Part shown: one piece after another, positions 17,875-27,211 of the stretch
How the letters are laid out: the number at the start of each line of letters is the position of its first letter
How positions within the stretch are numbered: position 1 is the first letter of the stretch
NCBI GenBank assembly: GCA_016718345.1
Contig: JADKDN010000007.1
Location: 54,359-118,358, forward strand
Source: Flavobacterium sp.
GTDB taxonomy: Bacteria; Bacteroidota; Bacteroidia; Flavobacteriales; Flavobacteriaceae
Reading direction: 5' to 3'
DNA: 64,000 bases
Notes under the pieces: generated by a model
Databases searched by the model: none
What the model was told of the DNA's origin: nothing
Seen by the model: the letters and a program-made list of their open reading frames with translations, nothing else
Program-made: the position numbers and the translations under genes

Positions 17875-19009
17875 ATGAAAAAAGTATTATTCATTGATAG
17901 AGATGGCACTATGGTTTTAGAACCAAGTGACTATCAATTAGACAGTTTCGAGAAATTGGAATTTTATCCAAAAGCATTTCAGTATTTGAGTAAAATTGCA
18001 GATGAATTGGACTATGAATTGGTTATGGTTACCAATCAAGATGGCTTAGGCACAGATTCACATCCAGAAATTAATTTTTACCGTTCATAATTTGATTTTG
18101 AAATCTTTTGAAAACGAAGGAGTTCATTTTGATGCGGTATACATCGACAAATCGTTTCCTCACGAAAATTTGCCTACCCGTAAACCTAAAACAGGAATGT
18201 TAACCAAATACATTGATAATCCTGATTACGATCTAGCCAATTCATTCGTTATTGGAGACAGAATTACAGATGTAGAATTGGCTAAAAATTTGGGTTCAAA
18301 AGCTATTTTTATCAATACGGATGAAGGTTTAGGGAGTGCCGAGATCGCCTCGAAAATACACGAACTAGAAGCTGTTATTGCTTTAAAAACAACAGAATGG
18401 AAAGCCATCTATGAGTTTCTAAAATTAGAAAACCGAGTAGCTTCGATTTCAAGAAAAACCAATGAAACCGATATCTTCATCAACTTAAATCTTGATGGAA
18501 CAGGTAGAAGTAAAATCGAAACAGGTCTTGCTTTTTTCGATCATATGCTAGACCAAATCGCGCGTCACGGACAAATGGATTTGGAGATTGCTGTAAAAGG
18601 AGATTTGCAAGTAGATGAGCACCATACCATTGAAGATACTGCAATTGCGCTTGGTGAAGTTTTTGCCAAAGCATTAGGCAATAAATTAGGGATTGAACGA
18701 TATGGTTTTTGTCTTCCTATGGACGATTGTTTGGCTCAAGTAGCTATTGATTTTGGTGGTAGAAATTGGTTGGTTTGGGAAGCCGAATTCAAGCGTGAAA
18801 TGATTGGTCAAATGCCAACGGAGATGTTTTTTCATTTCTTTAAATCCTTTTCGGATGGTGCCAAAGCCAACATTAATATCAAAGCAGAAGGTACCAATGA
18901 ACACCATAAAATTGAAGCTATTTTTAAAGCTTTTGCTAAAGCTATAAAAGTAGCTGTAAAGCGCGATACGGAGAAAATGATTTTGCCGAGTACGAAAGGA
19001 ATGCTTTAA
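17875..19009 (+). CDS. hisB: Bifunctional histidinol-phosphatase/IGP dehydratase HisB (frameshift)
   Basis: The N-terminal HAD phosphatase domain starts 'MKKVLFIDRDGTMVLEP' (nucleophile Asp in DRDGT), with 'VMVTNQDGLGTDSHP' and 'FVIGDRITDVELAKNLG'. The C-terminal dehydratase domain, from about residue 190, has 'TGLAFFDHMLDQIARHGQ', 'DEHHTIEDTAIALGE', 'DFGGRNWLVWEAEF' and 'EGTNEHHKIEAIFKAFAKA', the His/Glu-rich manganese sites. One frame change at about 18080 ('FYRS-stop' to 'VHNLILKSFENEG') splits the ORF; the fused length of ~378 residues is normal for bifunctional HisB. Confidence 0.93.
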
Positions 19010-19105
19010 AAAAATCATGAATTATTAAGTTAAGAATTTTATTAATTGTTAAAATCTTAATGAAACGAGCGAAGCGAACTTAATTTTCTTAATGGTTAAA
19101 TAAAA

Positions 19106-19699
19106 ATGAAAATAGTAATCATAAATTACGGAGCAGGAAATATTCAAAGCATTCAATTTGCCTTACAACGATTAGGTTTTGAAGGGGTTTTAACTAATAA
19201 TCCAGAAGAAATTAGTGCGGCTGATAAAGTTATTTTTCCGGGTGTAGGAGAGGCGAGTAGCGCAATGCAAAAACTCCATGAGATTGGATTAGATCAATTG
19301 ATTCCAACGCTACAGCAGCCTGTTTTAGGGATTTGTTTGGGAATGCAATTGATGTGTCATTCTTCTGAAGAAGGCAATACAAAAGGATTGGGAATTTTTG
19401 ATGTCGATGTAGTAAAATTCACTCCAAAAGTAAAAGTACCTCAAATGGGTTGGAATACAATTTATAATTTAAAATCTCCGCTATTTGAAGGAATTGCCGA
19501 AAATGAATATATGTATCTAGTGCACAGTTTTTATGCGCCAAAATGCAAGGAAGCCATTGCCTTAACCAATTATGAAATGGAATATGCGACTGCTTTGCAA
19601 AAAGATAATTTCTACGGAGTTCAATTTCATCCTGAAAAAAGTGGAAAATTTGGTGAGCAAATCCTCAAAAACTTCCTACTTCTAACCTCTAACCTCTAA
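19106..19699 (+). CDS. hisH: Imidazole glycerol phosphate synthase, glutaminase subunit HisH
   Basis: This intact 197-residue class-I glutamine amidotransferase releases ammonia to HisF. It has 'NYGAGNIQSIQFAL' at the start, the nucleophile Cys in 'VLGICLGMQLMC', 'VPQMGWNTI', and the His-Glu of the triad in 'YGVQFHPEKSG'. The last residues 'LLLTSNL' are encoded by a repetitive TAACCTCTAAC tract that continues into the spacer, so the true end may have been overwritten by a spacer repeat. The preceding 96-base spacer is A/T-rich and contains AACGAGCGAAGCGAAC. Confidence 0.95.
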   Translation: MKIVIINYGAGNIQSIQFALQRLGFEGVLTNNPEEISAADKVIFPGVGEASSAMQKLHEIGLDQLIPTLQQPVLGICLGMQLMCHSSEEGNTKGLGIFDVDVVKFTPKVKVPQMGWNTIYNLKSPLFEGIAENEYMYLVHSFYAPKCKEAIALTNYEMEYATALQKDNFYGVQFHPEKSGKFGEQILKNFLLLTSNL

Positions 19700-19720
19700 C
19701 TTCTTATTTCTAACTTCAAT

Positions 19721-20446
19721 ATGAGAATAATACCAGCAATAGATATCATCGAGGGGAAATGTGTTCGTCTTTCAAAAGGCGATTATGATACTAAAAAGAT
19801 ATATAATGAAAATCCCTTGGAAGTGGCTAAATCTTTTGAAAGTCACGGAATTCAATATTTACATTTAGTAGATTTAGACGGAGCAAAATCAAGTAAAATT
19901 GTGAATCACAAAGTTTTGGAGCAAATAGCTTCTAAAACGAGTTTAAAAATTGATTTTGGTGGAGGCTTGAAATCGGATGCCGATTTAAAAATTGCTTTTG
20001 AAAGTGGAGCGTGCCAAATTACAGGAGGAAGCATCGCTATTAAAAATTCAGATGTGTTCAAGGAATGGATTGCCAAATATGGTTCCGATAAAATCATTCT
20101 TGGTGCTGATGCCAATAACGAAAAAGTAGCCATTTCGGGTTGGTTAGAAGAAAGTAAAGAAGACCTAATCCCTTTTATTCAAAGCTATCAGGAAAGTGGA
20201 ATTCAATATGTTATTTGCACCGATATTGCCAAAGACGGCATGCTTGAAGGACCAAGTTTTGAATTGTATCAAAAGATTTTATCAAAAACCAACGGATTAA
20301 AATTAATAGCTTCTGGCGGAATTTCAACTTTTGATGAATTACCTAAATTAGCGGAATTGGGTTGTGAAGGAACCATAATTGGGAAAGCGATTTACGAAGG
20401 AAGAATTTCGTTGAAACAATTGGAGAATTATATAATTGGTTTATAG
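19721..20446 (+). CDS. hisA: ProFAR isomerase HisA
   Basis: This intact 241-residue TIM barrel performs the Amadori rearrangement of ProFAR in histidine synthesis. It starts 'MRIIPAIDIIEGKCVRLSKG', where the first catalytic Asp lies in 'AIDI'. It has 'LHLVDLDGAK', 'IDFGGGLKSDADLKIAFESG', the second Asp in 'YVICTDIAKDGMLEGPS' and 'IASGGISTFDEL'. It lies between hisH and hisF, separated from hisF by a 69-base spacer carrying an inverted repeat that begins in the stop codon. Confidence 0.95.
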   Translation: MRIIPAIDIIEGKCVRLSKGDYDTKKIYNENPLEVAKSFESHGIQYLHLVDLDGAKSSKIVNHKVLEQIASKTSLKIDFGGGLKSDADLKIAFESGACQITGGSIAIKNSDVFKEWIAKYGSDKIILGADANNEKVAISGWLEESKEDLIPFIQSYQESGIQYVICTDIAKDGMLEGPSFELYQKILSKTNGLKLIASGGISTFDELPKLAELGCEGTIIGKAIYEGRISLKQLENYIIGL

Positions 20447-20511
20447 TTTATTGTTGATAGTTTGTAGTTGTAAAACAGCAAACCATAAGCGATAAACCAC
20501 TAACAATAAAC
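20446..20511. repeat. Intergenic inverted repeat between hisA and hisF
   Basis: GTTTATTGTT (20446-20455) and AACAATAAAC (20502-20511) are exact complements, and the bases inside them are partly complementary as well (TAGTTTG / AAACCACTA region). The element fills the hisA-hisF spacer. It may be a mobile spacer repeat or an mRNA processing or stabilising hairpin within the operon. Confidence 0.55.
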
Positions 20512-20515
20512 AAAA

Positions 20516-21271
20516 ATGCTAACAAAAAGAATAATCCCTTGCCTCGACATCAAAAACGGACGTACCGTGAAAGGTATCAATTTTGTAGACTTGCGCGATG
20601 CCGGAGATCCTGTGGAATTGGCTAAAATCTATTCAGATGAAGGGGCTGATGAATTGGTTTTTCTTGATATTTCCGCAACGGAAGAAAGAAGAAGCACTTT
20701 ATTGAATTTAGTTCGTAAAGTCGCTGCAACCATTAATATTCCGTTTACAGTTGGTGGAGGAATTTCGACAGTAGAAGATGTTGAAGCATTATTGCAAAAC
20801 GGAGCTGATAAGGTTTCTATCAATTCATCTGCGGTAAAAAATCCGCAATTGATTAATGATTTAGCACAGAAATTTGGAAGCCAATGTGTGGTTGTTGCTA
20901 TTGATGCCAAACAAATTGATGGTGAATGGATGGTGCATTTGGTGGGAGGAAAGGTTCCGACAGAAATTAGATTATTTGATTGGGCAAAAGAAGTAGAACA
21001 ACGTGGCGCTGGAGAAATTCTTTTTACCTCGATGAATCACGACGGTACCAAAAATGGATTTGCTAATGAAGCTTTGGCTAAATTATCCGAAATCGTGAAC
21101 ATTCCGATAATTGCTTCTGGAGGAGCAGGGACTATTCAGCATTTTATGGATACCTTTGTCGAAGGAAAAGCCGATGCAGCACTTGCAGCAAGTGTATTTC
21201 ATTTCAAGGAAATTGAAATTAAGGCTTTGAAAAGAGAATTAAAAAGTAATAATATTGAAGTTAGATTATAG
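20516..21271 (+). CDS. hisF: Imidazole glycerol phosphate synthase, cyclase subunit HisF
   Basis: This intact 251-residue TIM barrel cyclises PRFAR with ammonia from HisH to IGP and AICAR. It has the catalytic Asp in 'IIPCLDIKNGRTVKG', 'LRDAGDPVELAKIYSDEGAD', 'FTVGGGISTVEDVEALLQNG', 'VSINSSAVKNP', the second Asp in 'LFTSMNHDGTKNGF' and 'IASGGAGTIQHF'. A 78-base A/T-rich spacer separates it from hisIE. Confidence 0.96.
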   Translation: MLTKRIIPCLDIKNGRTVKGINFVDLRDAGDPVELAKIYSDEGADELVFLDISATEERRSTLLNLVRKVAATINIPFTVGGGISTVEDVEALLQNGADKVSINSSAVKNPQLINDLAQKFGSQCVVVAIDAKQIDGEWMVHLVGGKVPTEIRLFDWAKEVEQRGAGEILFTSMNHDGTKNGFANEALAKLSEIVNIPIIASGGAGTIQHFMDTFVEGKADAALAASVFHFKEIEIKALKRELKSNNIEVRL

Positions 21272-21349
21272 AACTTAGAAAAAGAGAAAAGAAATTAGAT
21301 TTATTAAATCTTTCCAATCTTTTAATCTTTTAATTATTAAATTATAAAA

Positions 21350-21949
21350 ATGAACATTGATTTTTCAAAATTAGCTCACGGATTAATTCCTGCGATAATT
21401 CAAGATAGCGAAACCAAAAATGTGTTGATGCTAGGCTACATGAATGCCGAAGCCTATCAAAAAACTTTAGATATTCAAAAAGTGACTTTTTATAGTCGTT
21501 CGAAACAAAGACTTTGGACAAAAGGGGAAGAAAGCGGTAACTTTTTACACCTCGTTGATATCAAAAATGACTGTGATGAAGATACACTTTTAATACAAGT
21601 CAAACCAGAAGGACCAACTTGTCACACAGGTTCAGATACGTGCTGGCAAGAAATTAATAATCAAAGTTATGGTTTTATCTCAAAACTAGAAAACACCATT
21701 AAACAGAGAAAAGAAAACGCTACTTCTGATAAAAGTTATGTCGCTTCATTATTTGAAAAAGGAATCAACAAAATTGCTCAAAAAGTAGGTGAGGAAGCTG
21801 TTGAGGTGGTAATTGAAGCCAAAGATTCGAATGATGATTTATTTTTGAGTGAAAGTGCTGATTTATTCTTTCACTATCTTATTTTACTTCAAGCAAAAGG
21901 ATATCAATTGAATGATGTGATTTCAGTATTAAAAGCAAGAGAAAAATAG
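21350..21949 (+). CDS. hisIE: Bifunctional PRA-CH/PRA-PH enzyme HisIE
   Basis: This intact 199-residue protein has an N-terminal phosphoribosyl-AMP cyclohydrolase domain ('VLMLGYMNAEAYQKTL', 'TFYSRSKQRLWTKGEESGN', zinc-binding 'DCDEDTLLIQVKPEGPTCHTG'). Its C-terminal phosphoribosyl-ATP pyrophosphatase domain is helical, with 'SYVASLFEKGINKIAQKVGEEAVE' and 'ESADLFFHYLILLQAKG'. It performs the second and third steps of the pathway and closes the operon. No clear terminator was found after it. Confidence 0.96.
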   Translation: MNIDFSKLAHGLIPAIIQDSETKNVLMLGYMNAEAYQKTLDIQKVTFYSRSKQRLWTKGEESGNFLHLVDIKNDCDEDTLLIQVKPEGPTCHTGSDTCWQEINNQSYGFISKLENTIKQRKENATSDKSYVASLFEKGINKIAQKVGEEAVEVVIEAKDSNDDLFLSESADLFFHYLILLQAKGYQLNDVISVLKAREK

Positions 21950-22058
21950 TAATTAGTCTTCTATTTTTTAAAAGTATAATCAAAAGATAACTTTTTTTAA
22001 ACAGGCAAAAAAACTATATTTACTCCTCAAATAGGATATGTAGTTTTTTGGTATTGAT

Positions 22059-23198
22059 ATGATTTCTAATAAAAATAACTTTTCAGCACATACTGAAGAC
22101 GAATTGGTTGAACCACAACTCAATATAGTGCTCACAACTGATGAAGATGATTTAAGACCCGTTTATATTTCAGGGAATTTCAATCATTGGCATACACAAG
22201 ACCAAAATTTTGAGATGGAAAAAATTGGAAATGGGTTGTATCATTTTAAATTTCCACATGATTTTGTTTATCCAGAAGAGCTGCTATACAAATTTACCAA
22301 AGGAGATTGGAGTGAGGTTGAAATTGATAAATATGGTAACCGAACTGAAAATCGGGTTTGCAAACAAAATTCTGGAGTTAGAAAGGAACATGTAGATAAA
22401 TGGAGAAGAAATTGGTTACCCTTTAAGCCTAATTTTTTACCGAAAGTACACCTGATTTCTGAAGAATTTGAAATTCCTCAATTGAATAAAAAAAGAAGAA
22501 TTTGGGCTTTGCTTCCCCACGATTACGAAACTTCTCAGGAGCATTATCCTGTGATGTATTTGCAAGATGCACAAAATTTATTCAATGAAAAAGCCCAGTA
22601 TGGTAATTGGGAAATTGATAAAAAATTGGCCGTCATGGCCGAATATAAAATTGGTAAAATTATCATTATTGCTATAGAACACGCCGAACAAGACCGTATC
22701 AAAGAATACAATGTTGGGAATACCATTCTCGGTGTAGGTCAAGGAAAAAAATACATTCGATTCATAACCGACACATTAAAACCCTTTGTTGACAAGCAAT
22801 TTAGAACAAAACCAGAGCGTGAGTTTACAGGAATTGGAGGCAGTTCTATGGGTGGATTGGTCAGTATTTTCAGTGGTTTGATGTATCCTGAAGTTTATGG
22901 TAAACTAATGATTTTTTCCCCCTCGCTTTGGGTAGTTCCCAAAATGGATTTTACAGGAATTGATTTCTCAGAACCTGGCGATACTAAAATTTATTTGTAT
23001 GCTGGTGGAGATGAAAGTGCTACCATGGTAGAGCATGTTAAAAAGTTTAAGAAAAGCATGATTAAAAATGAATTTGTTACCCATAAAATGAAAATTAATT
23101 TGAGCATTAATATGCTAGGAAAACACAATGAAACCTATTGGAGTGATGAATTTCCGAAAGCCATAGAATGGTTGTTTTTTAATACTAAAGACAATTAG
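22059..23198 (+). CDS. Esterase (PF00756-type alpha/beta hydrolase) with N-terminal E-set domain
   Basis: This intact 379-residue protein has no signal peptide. Residues ~20-110 look like an Ig-like/CBM48 E-set ('PVYISGNFNHWHTQDQNFEM', 'LLYKFTKGDWSEVE'), as found in front of enterochelin-esterase-like hydrolases. The hydrolase domain has 'RIWALLPHDYE ... YPVMYLQDAQNLF', the nucleophile Ser in 'FTGIGGSSMGGLVSIFSG', 'MIFSPSLWVV', an acid in 'YLYAGGDES' and a late His in 'GKHNETYWSDEFP'. It starts a plus-strand set with an M17 peptidase 32 bases on and an ATP-grasp protein. Its natural ester substrate is unknown; a second esterase lies in the facing gene group. Confidence 0.85.
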   Translation: MISNKNNFSAHTEDELVEPQLNIVLTTDEDDLRPVYISGNFNHWHTQDQNFEMEKIGNGLYHFKFPHDFVYPEELLYKFTKGDWSEVEIDKYGNRTENRVCKQNSGVRKEHVDKWRRNWLPFKPNFLPKVHLISEEFEIPQLNKKRRIWALLPHDYETSQEHYPVMYLQDAQNLFNEKAQYGNWEIDKKLAVMAEYKIGKIIIIAIEHAEQDRIKEYNVGNTILGVGQGKKYIRFITDTLKPFVDKQFRTKPEREFTGIGGSSMGGLVSIFSGLMYPEVYGKLMIFSPSLWVVPKMDFTGIDFSEPGDTKIYLYAGGDESATMVEHVKKFKKSMIKNEFVTHKMKINLSINMLGKHNETYWSDEFPKAIEWLFFNTKDN

Positions 23199-23230
23199 GA
23201 AATCAAACACCAACTAAATAGTATGAAACA

Positions 23231-24664
23231 ATGAAAACAAATACAATTCAAAATTTAGAAAAATTTACAGGGACTATTATCATTCCAGTTTTTGAAACCT
23301 ATTCCAAAAGTTTAGTTCCAATTGAGTTTCATGGGGTTTCCGTTTCTTCGAAAATATTCTACGGGAAGAAAGATAGCTTTTATGTAGTGGAGAAGTACGA
23401 TTGCGTGCATGTTTTTGTTGGTTTAGGAAAAACGATAGATTATAAATCGTTGAAGACTGCTTTTAGAAGAATTGCTTCAAAACTGAAAGATTCGTTTACT
23501 ACTCCTGTGGCATTAAACATTCCTGAATCCTTTCATGCAGAGCAAGTTGAGGCCGCGATTTCGGGATTGTTTTTAGGGACGTATAATTTAGGATATTACA
23601 AAAGAGAAAAAGCAGATCATCCTTTTTTGAGTCCCGATTTTGTTTTACAACTCGTATCCAAAAAAGAATACAAAGAAACAGTAGCAAGAGCCATTAAAAT
23701 TGCTTCTGCTCAGCTTCAAATTTTCAATTTAGTCGATTTACCGCCTAATAAAATTACACCAAAATATTTGTCGAATTGGGCTATCGAAAGTGGGAAAAAA
23801 TATGGATTTTCTACAAAAGTTTTCGGTTATGAAGAAGCTAAAATAAACGATTTAGAAGCCTTTTTATCCGTAGGGAAAGGAAGTGATAAAGAACCACAGT
23901 TTATCATTATGAATTACGTTCCTGAAAATGTTGATGCCAAAACGAAACATGTTGGACTAGTCGGAAAAGGAATTACCTTCGATACTGGAGGCTTAAATAT
24001 TAAGACCACTGGCATGGTTCATATGAAGTGTGATATGGCTGGAGGTGCTGCTGTTTTTGGTGCAATGCAATTGATTTCTGATTTAAAATTGCCTGTAAAA
24101 GTTACGGCTATAGTTCCTTGTTGTGAAAATTCGGTAGATAGTAAGTCCTTTTTACCTAGTGATGTTATCAAAAGTCATAGCGGATATTCCATCGAAATTA
24201 TTGATACTGATGCTGAAGGACGTCTTATTTTAGCCGATGGTTTATCGTATTTAATCAAGAATTTTGCTCCCGAAGTTATTGTAGATATTGCCACATTAAC
24301 TGGAAGTAGCGTTGGTACTTTTGGTTATGAATGCGCGGCTTTGTTTACCAACAATGAAACTATTTCTAAAAAATTGCAACAGTCAGGTGATGAAGTAGGA
24401 GAAAGGCTTTGGCAATTGCCACTTTGGGAGGTATACAAATCAGACATAGAAAGTGAGATTGCAGATGTGAAAAATTACAGCGGAAAACCCGTTGCTGGGG
24501 CTATTAGTGCGGCCAAGTTTTTAGAATTTTTTACCGAAGAACACAAAGCGTGGGCACATTTAGATATTGCAGGAGTGGCTTTTGGAGATGACGAATTTGC
24601 AAAAACGAAGCATGCTACTGCCTATGGTGTACATTTATTGACTAAATTTATTGAAAATCTATAA
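23231..24664 (+). CDS. M17 leucyl aminopeptidase family protein
   Basis: This intact 477-residue protein has an N-terminal macrodomain-like half (residues ~1-160). The catalytic half has 'VGLVGKGITFDTGGLNIK' (metal Lys/Asp), 'MKCDMAGGAAVFGAM', the signature 'DTDAEGRLILADGL' (Asp/Glu ligands, catalytic Arg), 'DIATLTGSS' and 'HLDIAGVAF'. M17 enzymes remove N-terminal residues or split Cys-Gly and other dipeptides with two metal ions. Placed between an esterase and an ATP-grasp ligase (gaps of 32 and 14 bases), it may trim or recycle the product of the cluster rather than serve as the general housekeeping PepA. Confidence 0.92.
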   Translation: MKTNTIQNLEKFTGTIIIPVFETYSKSLVPIEFHGVSVSSKIFYGKKDSFYVVEKYDCVHVFVGLGKTIDYKSLKTAFRRIASKLKDSFTTPVALNIPESFHAEQVEAAISGLFLGTYNLGYYKREKADHPFLSPDFVLQLVSKKEYKETVARAIKIASAQLQIFNLVDLPPNKITPKYLSNWAIESGKKYGFSTKVFGYEEAKINDLEAFLSVGKGSDKEPQFIIMNYVPENVDAKTKHVGLVGKGITFDTGGLNIKTTGMVHMKCDMAGGAAVFGAMQLISDLKLPVKVTAIVPCCENSVDSKSFLPSDVIKSHSGYSIEIIDTDAEGRLILADGLSYLIKNFAPEVIVDIATLTGSSVGTFGYECAALFTNNETISKKLQQSGDEVGERLWQLPLWEVYKSDIESEIADVKNYSGKPVAGAISAAKFLEFFTEEHKAWAHLDIAGVAFGDDEFAKTKHATAYGVHLLTKFIENL

Positions 24665-24678
24665 ATACAATTACCAAT

Positions 24679-25884
24679 ATGAAAACCTTTATTTGTATTT
24701 CAAACTATTTCAAGGGAGCCGATTTTTTAATCAATTTGAAAAAATTAGGAAATAAAGTTTTTCTAGTCACATCCGAAAAATTGCGTGACAAGTCTTGGCC
24801 TGTAGAGTATATTGACGAAATATTTTTTATGGAAGGACAAGATACCGATTGGAACATGGAACATTTGTTGTTGGGTGTGGGTAATCTGATGAAAAACCAT
24901 AAGATAGATGCTATTGTGGCTCTGGATGATTTTGACGTTGAAAAAGCAACCTATTTGCGTGAGAATCTTCGCATTGATGGAATGGGACAAACCACAGGGC
25001 GCTATTTTCGGGATAAGTTGGCCATGCGAATGAGAGCAAAAAGCTGTGGTATTTCTAACCCTAATTTTTGTTCCTTATTCAATGATTTTGATATCAATAC
25101 TTTTGCTGATACGATTACCCCACCATGGGTATTAAAACCGCGTTCAGAAGCTTCAGCAGCAGGAATTATAAAAGTATATGACAAGGACAGTTTGTGGATG
25201 CACATTAACGGAATGGGGAATAACCGTTTCAAATATTTGGTAGAGCAATTCCGTCCTGGCGATGTGTACCATTGTGATAGTTTGATTTTAAACGGAAAAA
25301 TTATTTTTAGTATCACTTCAAAATATTTGGCTACTCCAATGGAAATTTCACAAGGAGGTGGCGTTTTTAGAACAGCAAACATTCCCTATGGTTCAAATGA
25401 TGACAAGGGCATTAAGAAAATTAACGAACAAGTCATCCAAGGTTTTGGGTTAAAACATGGAGCGGCTCACACTGAGTTTATCAAATGTAATGAAGACGGA
25501 AAAATTTATTTCCTTGAGACGTCTTCAAGAGTGGGAGGCGCTCATATTGCCGAAATGGTGGAAGCGGCATCCAATATCAACCTTTGGTCGGAGTGGGCAG
25601 CTATTGAGAATGCACTAGTAAAAGGGATTGACTATCAATTGCCAAAAGTTAAAAAAGAATATGCTGGAATTGTATTAACCTTGTCTAAATACCAACATCC
25701 CGATTTATCCTCTTTCAACGATGAGGAAATTTGCTTTAGAGTGCCATTAGAATATCATGCGGGACTTATCGTACAATCTGACAAGCATGAAAGAGTGTTG
25801 GAATTATTAGATAATTATGCGGATCGACTAACTCAAGATTTTGCCTCTGTATTAGAACAGAAAGAAGTGAAGGATTTGCATTAG
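24679..25884 (+). CDS. ATP-grasp domain ligase (carbamoyl-phosphate-synthase-L-like)
   Basis: This intact 401-residue protein has an N-terminal pre-ATP-grasp domain ('MKTFICISNYFKGADFLI', 'KIDAIVALDDFDVEKATYLRE'). The ATP-grasp core has 'FRDKLAMRMRAKSCGI', the ATP-binding Lys in 'PPWVLKPRSEASAAGI', the hinge 'YLVEQFRPGDVYHCDSLI', and the metal-binding 'HTEFIKCNEDGKIYFLETSSRVGGAH' region. Such enzymes form amide or peptide bonds via acyl-phosphates. It ends the plus-strand set and faces the minus-strand amidoligase group; its substrates cannot be read from the sequence. Confidence 0.9.
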   Translation: MKTFICISNYFKGADFLINLKKLGNKVFLVTSEKLRDKSWPVEYIDEIFFMEGQDTDWNMEHLLLGVGNLMKNHKIDAIVALDDFDVEKATYLRENLRIDGMGQTTGRYFRDKLAMRMRAKSCGISNPNFCSLFNDFDINTFADTITPPWVLKPRSEASAAGIIKVYDKDSLWMHINGMGNNRFKYLVEQFRPGDVYHCDSLILNGKIIFSITSKYLATPMEISQGGGVFRTANIPYGSNDDKGIKKINEQVIQGFGLKHGAAHTEFIKCNEDGKIYFLETSSRVGGAHIAEMVEAASNINLWSEWAAIENALVKGIDYQLPKVKKEYAGIVLTLSKYQHPDLSSFNDEEICFRVPLEYHAGLIVQSDKHERVLELLDNYADRLTQDFASVLEQKEVKDLH

Positions 25885-26016
25885 AAATATACTTATTGTA
25901 TAAATATTCTATTAGCGTTCGTTTCTCCACATTCTCAAAGAAATGTAACAAAAACAACTTGAAATCTACAAATTGTTTTAATTTTATTATTCAAACAAAA
26001 ATCAAAAACTTAATTT

Positions 26017-27184
26017 ATGAAATTCAAAATACTTTTATCTCTTTTTGTATTATTTTGTTTGCATATCAATGCTCAAACTATTTCAATTGTTGGGACAGGT
26101 GTAAATGGTTGGCCACCAAATCAAATAGGGGCTGAGATTACGCTCACCACTACTGATAATATCAGTTATACCATCGAAAATGTATTGATTTCAGATGGCG
26201 AAGTGAAATTCAGGCAAGACTTTGATTGGGCATTGAATTGGGGTGGAAATACCTTTCCTAACGATCAAGGAATTTTGAATAGTGCATCAGATGCAATTCC
26301 TACTAAAGCAGGTATTTATGATGTTACTTTTAACAGAGTTAATGCAACCTATACTTTCATAGGGACTCCATTTCCTGCCATTGGAATTTGGGGACCAGCA
26401 GTTGATTCACAAAACGGATATGTGGGCAATGATAAAAAAAATGCAAATTACTGATGGAGTTATTTATACTCTTGCAGATTTCTATTTTAGTAGTGGTCAG
26501 GCTTATTTTAGACAAGATAATAACAGTACTTTAGTTTTTGGAAGTGTAAGTTTTCCAACAGGTACAGCACAACCAAGCGGACCATCAATAGCTGTTACTG
26601 GCGGAGAATGGTTTGTGACTTTTAATAGAAATACGGGCGAATATTCCTTTGCATATCCAAGTATTGGGATTTTAGGTTCGGCTTTAGGTGGCTTTGGAGT
26701 GGAAGATACCGACTTAGCAACTACAGATGGTTTTAATTATTCTATAAAGAATCTATTGACCATCAATGGAGAATTAAAGTTTAGAAAAAATAACAGTTGG
26801 TCAACAAACTGGGGCTCTTTAAGTTTTCCTTCTGGTACAGGAACTCAAGACGGAAAAAATATTCCAGTTCCTGGTGGAGTATATAACGTGACATTTGAAA
26901 GAACTTCTGGAAATTATCAATTTGTAAATTCTTTATCAACCACATCTTACAGTATTCAGAACATAAAGGTGTATCCGAATCCTTCCTCAAACGAGTGGAA
27001 TTTTTCACATGATAACATTTTAGATACGATATCATTGTTTGATTTTTCGGGAAAGTTACTTGAAGTTGTTATACCTTCTAGTAAACAATTTAGTCTAAAA
27101 AATAGCTTATTGTCAAAAGGCATTTATTTCGCTAAAATAAATTCAGGATTCGATTTTAGCATAGTTAAATTAGTAAAAAACTAG
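26017..27184 (+). CDS. Secreted protein with three SusE/SusF-like repeats and T9SS sorting domain (frameshift)
   Basis: A signal peptide (residues 1-19, 'MKFKILLSLFVLFCLHINAQ') is followed by three repeats of ~100 residues with the recurring pattern 'ISDGEVKFRQDFDWALNWG', 'FSSGQAYFRQDN' and 'INGELKFRKNNSWSTNWG', as in SusE/SusF carbohydrate-binding domains. From 'IQNIKVYPNPSSNEW' to 'FSIVKLVKN' is a type A T9SS sorting domain. One frame change at 26430-26450 fits one extra A in an A8 run ('GNDKKNANY-stop' to 'GNDKKMQITDGVIYTL'). It is probably a surface glycan-binding protein, not obviously linked to the amidoligase genes around it. Confidence 0.82.
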
Positions 27185-27211
27185 AAAGAGTTTTTTAATT
27201 AATATTTATAA

